A program made the translations under genes and the position numbers. This document shows, piece after piece, positions 9,705 through 10,000 of a DNA stretch of 10,000 nt. The notes below the pieces were generated by a model that saw only the letters and a program-made list of their open reading frames with translations, was not told where the DNA came from and did not search any database. Location of the stretch: the NCBI RefSeq assembly GCF_000188695.1, contig NW_004754923.1:1166869-1176868 (forward strand), written 5' to 3'. How positions within the stretch are numbered: the first letter of the stretch is position 1; the number at the start of each line of letters is the position of its first letter. The DNA comes from Salpingoeca rosetta. Lineage: Eukaryota > Opisthokonta > Choanoflagellata > Craspedida > Salpingoecidae.

Positions 9705-9929
9705 CGACAGCAGCAGCAGCACATCACAGACAGCCAAATCGCCAGCCAGCACACCCCTCACGCTTTTCTTGTCACTGGTGGCTTTGGTTGTGGGTTGTAG
9801 TGCTTGGACGTCTGCCAATGCAGGCAGGGCCCTTGGCGATGTGAGTCAGGAGAGTGTGAGTGGCCTTGCTCGCCTCTCTGATAACACCATCAACGCCTAT
9901 CTTGCAGCGCAAGCGCCGTATGTGTACCG
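1099..9929 (+). CDS. Secreted protein with coiled-coil stalk and two fibrinogen-like modules (8 exons, 3' end outside window)
   Basis: Joining 1099-1950, 2130-2240, 2470-2560, 2808-3014, 3241-3462, 3649-3696, 9231-9462 and 9828-9929 gives 1865 nt, or 621 complete residues, with matching phases (0,0,1,1,1,1,2,2). Order of parts: signal peptide (about 1-28); six-cysteine segment (C31, C39, C45, C54, C60, C76); helical coiled-coil-like region (about 138-284) with N-glycosylation sequons at 147, 191 and 205; fibrinogen-like module A from C299; fibrinogen-like module B from C539. Both modules have the Cys...Y.F...F..(F/Y)CD.T..GG.W pattern of fibrinogen-related and intelectin-type lectins, then a shared LSD..IN motif (370-376 and 604-610). 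Such proteins are usually extracellular and bind sugars or adhere to surfaces; ligand and exact function are unknown here. A complete chromovirus lies in intron 6 without touching coding sequence. The exon model is read by eye; the weakest parts are exon 6 and the exon 2 donor. Confidence 0.72.
1970..2052 (+). repeat. (GTGCT)n followed by (TG)n in intron 1
   Basis: About five GTGCT-like pentamers (1981-2005) run into an interrupted (TG)n tract (2008-2052). The tract lies in the 179-bp intron 1 (1951-2129), 57 nt after the donor. Confidence 0.93.
2130..2240 (+). CDS. Secreted-protein exon 2: start of fibrinogen-like module A
   Basis: 37 codons, phase 0 in and out; the acceptor is GATACAG. It includes C299 and the segment DGVFYFQSSTGGTFE. 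The donor GTCGAC is not ideal, but it gives the family-like join TFE-AFCDLTRDGG. An alternative acceptor at 2095 meets a stop codon at once. Confidence 0.7.
2254..2347 (+). repeat. (TG)n microsatellite in intron 2
   Basis: A 94-bp (TG)n tract with one GAGAGA interruption at about 2313-2319. It starts 13 nt after the proposed donor of the 229-bp intron 2. Confidence 0.97.
2470..2560 (+). CDS. Secreted-protein exon 3: CD.T..GG.W core of module A
   Basis: 30 codons plus one base; acceptor TTGCAG, donor GTCAGA. It encodes AFCDLTRDGGNWAKVLQY and following residues, the most recognisable fibrinogen-like segment (C324, D325, G330, G331, W333). Confidence 0.75.
2572..2671 (+). repeat. Interrupted (TG)n microsatellite in intron 3
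   Basis: About 100 bp of (TG)n broken three times by TCAG. It starts 11-12 nt after the donor of the 247-bp intron 3 (2561-2807). Confidence 0.96.
2808..3014 (+). CDS. Secreted-protein exon 4: LSD..IN segment of module A
   Basis: Acceptor CTTGCAG; strong donor GTAAGC. The exon enters and leaves in phase 1 and encodes residues 352-420, including LSDAQIN (370-376) and C394. The same motif recurs in exon 8, so these are equivalent parts of the two modules. Confidence 0.78.
3241..3462 (+). CDS. Secreted-protein exon 5: Cys- and Asn-rich end of module A
   Basis: 222 nt, phase 1 in and out. The acceptor is GATGGCAG and the donor GTACGA. It begins VNVYCVARTLEEC and is rich in Asn, Asp and Tyr, with five cysteines. 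No specific fold can be named for this part alone. Confidence 0.72.
3649..3696 (+). CDS. Secreted-protein exon 6: 48-nt symmetric exon
   Basis: The acceptor is CAATCAG and the donor GTACCC. It adds GSSCQCGSGSSYSPHK and enters and leaves in phase 1, so it could be skipped without frameshift. A competing upstream acceptor (TTGCAG ending at 3556) gives an open frame that stops shortly after, at 3709-3711, so the short form is preferred. Confidence 0.5.
3870..3874. repeat. Target site duplication, left copy (CATGC)
   Basis: CATGC directly precedes the 5' LTR and matches 9165-9169 exactly. Five base pairs is the usual duplication length for Ty3/Gypsy integrases. Confidence 0.93.
3887..3898. promoter_or_regulatory. 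Maf/AP-1-like site in 5' LTR (copy at 8934-8945)
   Basis: TGCTGACTCAGC matches 12 of the 13 bases of the Maf recognition element (TGCTGACTCAGCA). It contains the AP-1/Gcn4 core TGACTCA and the antioxidant-response form TGACTCAGC. It sits at the tip of the LTR-edge hairpin. The sequence match is direct; use by a bZIP factor is inferred. Confidence 0.45.
3981..4020 (+). repeat. Two tandem 20-bp repeats in LTR (copy at 9028-9067)
   Basis: The unit TGTTGTTCACCTGTCTCACT occurs twice without a gap, and a degenerate partial third unit follows from 4021. Short tandem repeats in an LTR often act as enhancer units; here that is only a possibility. Confidence 0.9.
4120..4127 (+). other. Primer-binding site (initiator Met tRNA type)
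   Basis: TGGTAGCG starts two bases after the 5' LTR. It is complementary to the 3' end of an initiator methionine tRNA ending CGCTACCA, as in yeast-type tRNAs; animal-type tRNAs would match seven bases. A short match of this kind is known for Ty3-like elements. The host tRNA was not available for checking. Confidence 0.75.
4526..4541. promoter_or_regulatory. 16-bp palindrome GTTTTGGCGCCAAAAC in leader
   Basis: A perfect palindrome lying 85 nt upstream of the Gag-Pol ATG. As DNA it contains TTTGGCGCCAAA, the symmetric E2F/DP site. As RNA a self-complementary GC-centred loop of this kind could start genome dimerisation. The sequence alone does not decide between the two. Confidence 0.4.
4627..8931 (+). 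CDS. Gag-Pol polyprotein with C-terminal chromodomain (1434 aa)
   Basis: One open frame. The ATG at 4627 is the first in the leader, with A at -3 and G at +4. Parts: Arg-rich disordered N-terminus; retrotransposon Gag-like domain (about 95-248); Arg/Asp-rich basic tail (about 253-297) with no CCHC zinc knuckle; aspartic protease with LDTGAD (D339) and LGTDVL near 408; reverse transcriptase with D644 and YLDD (D706, D707); RNase H with D850, E887, D912 and D956; integrase with an HHCC finger (H1023, H1028, C1058, C1061) and a DDE core of D1090, D1150 and E1186 (35 residues between the last two); GPY/F-like module in which the aromatic is replaced (GPV, 1320-1322); chromodomain (about 1373-1425) with the aromatic cage Y1374, W1395 and Y1398. 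The product copies the element's RNA into DNA and inserts it. No frameshift or stop separates Gag from Pol. The TGA stop (8929-8931) lies inside the 3' LTR. Confidence 0.96.
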   Translation: MEPTPRVLRDTAARQARRADASLRAEQAAPDRTADVSREPVASRRSTLSLDTRARPSDAGPIPLPTDEHDSDGAGFVSSSVLHQSVGGHARQLALKAITYVSEDTDDLAGWLRRFRRAMGIVRVPEEEWVDMASLYMTGALGEWTVSRAFKSFDDFESSAIAAFGDPSQQWRARLQLAGIRQTGNIVGYIRAFRKLVATASMRGNDDLLVALFVNGIRLPSTRRELTIRQPVLLEDAISIALDLGASEQYDQRGGTRNNGSSARRDSGRPAWRSDRRDPRYQRDRRPRRQDRHTPSSINVVEDVQGLSICSVGAPTQRATVRAVVTGELDGEPRRMLLDTGADVSFASPHLLRDATSALTPVSLRYPNGTTFVARDAAHMPVKVPGVPAVTATLLAAPCPSDVDAVLGTDVLAQNDWVLSFVDDTVRVSKTSQLCSSSATTPTVSASPSHACVQCRPEPQPAPTSASRTPSTDISVKCVSATTVAAYVRRDEVEDVFVALVSAQRSDPTPAQPDHELDTLLHEYADVFSNDLPRSLPPRRPEDLRIRLQPGAKTPPYVRYKLSPPERDELSRQLKDLLRKGFIRPSSSPFAAPVLLVRKKDGSMRFCVDFRRLNHISIKDRYPLPDMLSVLAKCAGHRLYTTLDLCSGYHQLRVHPQDEDTTAFVCDDGQFAWRVMPFGIANGPPVFQRLMDRVTADIPGVLVYLDDIVVFSNTKHQHLRTLRRVFQRLRDERLALKPKKCEFLKPSLLFLGHVLSCHGISVDPDKVDAVMKLAKPSSKTELLSFLGTVNYYRRFLRNMEDIAAPLRELQDLAEWGEAHEHAFNALKQALCNATTLAPPDHNAPFIIRADASDKGIGAVLEQHGRPVEFMSKKLTSAEANYPIRQRELLAIVVALQKWRHYFGFSTVEVITDHKSLLDLQTQSKISERRILRWMETLAEFSIKWTYTPGVDNHVPDTLSRLVGSTTTALVPTQLGTNYEADSAYKKLLARLSPPFRFDGDVLLFHDRRCVVKSDIKAVLRHAHDAHGHPGLFKTLGHLSRRFFWPRMYSDAAEYIQGCHTCLMSKPAVRPTAPLQPLDVPPYPWHTVTCDFVSGFPTVRGFDTIAVYVDKLSKTVHLAPCSKTLDAAGAARLLVDTVVRHHGTPCRMISDRDPRFVSKVYKEVAKALGIKLSFSTASHPQTDGQSERSVQSVTTLLRCLVADNLRPWPDLLPLVEFCINSSPHAVTKVPPFQATQGFTPSLFPVDVDFLSPVAEDLIDSINATVQRCRDMLQYQNAVTTSSQTATATPFAEGEDVYVSSELLLDDQHRNKKRKLRPRFLGPVKIKRVLGPAHVTLQLPPGVHIHPTVNIKHLKKPTRLPRDVSRPPPLHGSDVYELESIQGHRTTRRGTQYLCKWKGYPSTENTYEHPDNLLGKDARLLLANYKQQFTQGESVV
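8912..8921 (+). other. Polypurine tract
   Basis: AGGGGGAGAG is ten purines directly before the TG of the 3' LTR, the expected position of the plus-strand primer. It also encodes part of the last residues of Gag-Pol. Confidence 0.9.
8922..9164 (+). repeat. 3' LTR (243 bp)
   Basis: Identical to the 5' LTR over its whole length, with every element offset by 5047 bp. Its first ten bases also encode the last codons and the stop of Gag-Pol. Confidence 0.96.
9165..9169. repeat. Target site duplication, right copy (CATGC)
   Basis: CATGC directly follows the 3' LTR and equals the left copy, so both ends belong to one insertion event. Confidence 0.93.
9231..9462 (+). CDS. Secreted-protein exon 7: start of fibrinogen-like module B
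   Basis: 232 nt, phase 1 in and phase 2 out. The acceptor is TCGCTCAG and the donor GTTGGT. After a linker it encodes C539 and the core GYCDQTTAGGGWLKIL (C566, W575). It lies just right of the retrotransposon and joins exon 6 in frame. Unlike module A, no intron interrupts the segment before the CD motif. Confidence 0.75.
9463..9827 (+). other. Host intron 7 (365 bp)
   Basis: It runs from donor GTTGGT to acceptor AGGCAG. Apart from the compound trinucleotide repeat at 9632-9722 no feature is seen. The open frames across it, with Thr/Asn runs on plus and Leu/Val runs on minus, are repeat artefacts. Confidence 0.7.
9632..9722 (+). repeat. Compound trinucleotide repeat in intron 7
   Basis: Three tracts run in series: GCC/CCA units (9632-9660), (AAC)n (about 9660-9705) and CAG units (about 9707-9721). 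Neighbouring tracts differ by single bases. Confidence 0.95.
9828..9929 (+). CDS. Secreted-protein exon 8: LSD..IN segment of module B
   Basis: Phase 2 in and out. The acceptor AGGCAG gives ...YGR-ALGDVSQESV; the CAG four bases upstream would break the frame. It encodes LSDNTIN (604-610), paralogous to exon 4, and ends at a consensus GTGAGT donor. The gene continues right of the window. Confidence 0.75.
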
Positions 9930-10000
9930 GTGAGTCTGGTTCCGCAGTGCAAACATAACACAGTGACCTTGACGTATTGTCTGTCTGTGGCAAGATGGCA

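Noticed and set aside
9528..9933. Frames with poly-Asn/Thr (plus) and poly-Leu/Val (minus) in intron 7
   Set aside because: They come from the trinucleotide repeat. Only 9828-9929 of the plus frame is supported as coding.

Overview
The window is nuclear DNA from a eukaryote with short introns. It holds two divergently transcribed host genes and one complete, apparently young LTR retrotransposon. The left host gene (minus strand) encodes a centrosome/basal-body protein resembling FOP/CEP43. The right host gene (plus strand) encodes a secreted protein with two fibrinogen-like modules. The retrotransposon is a Ty3/Gypsy chromovirus. Flagellar machinery, animal-like extracellular domains, introns of about 180-370 bp and a chromovirus together suggest a unicellular relative of animals such as a choanoflagellate. 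That assignment is an inference from content only.

Layout. Positions 1-667 (minus strand) carry the first three coding exons of the FOP/CEP43-like gene; it starts at 667 and leaves the window on the left. Its second intron holds a 123-bp pure (CA)n tract on the plus strand, which is (UG)n in the transcript. Positions 668-1098 are a 431-bp divergent intergenic region with three perfect palindromes and a candidate RFX X-box. From 1099 to the right edge runs the secreted-protein gene. Eight exons can be joined with consistent reading phase (1099-1950, 2130-2240, 2470-2560, 2808-3014, 3241-3462, 3649-3696, 9231-9462, 9828-9929), giving 621 residues before the window ends. Introns 1-3 each hold a (TG)n tract close to the donor site.

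The retrotransposon occupies 3875-9164 inside intron 6, in the same orientation as the host gene. It has two identical 243-bp LTRs, a 5-bp target duplication (CATGC), a primer-binding site, an ATG-free 509-nt leader, one uninterrupted 1434-codon Gag-Pol frame and a polypurine tract. The Gag-Pol frame runs Gag-like region, protease, reverse transcriptase, RNase H, integrase, chromodomain. Because the element sits wholly in an intron, the host reading frame is preserved if the enlarged 5.5-kb intron is still spliced.

The points most worth follow-up are: the LTR-edge hairpin carrying a Maf/AP-1-like site; the E2F-like/RNA-dimer palindrome in the leader; the polyprotein stop codon lying inside the 3' LTR; the consistent sense-strand (UG)n tracts near donors in four introns of two opposite-strand genes; and the possible RFX site on the basal-body gene. 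No RNA genes or CRISPR arrays were seen.
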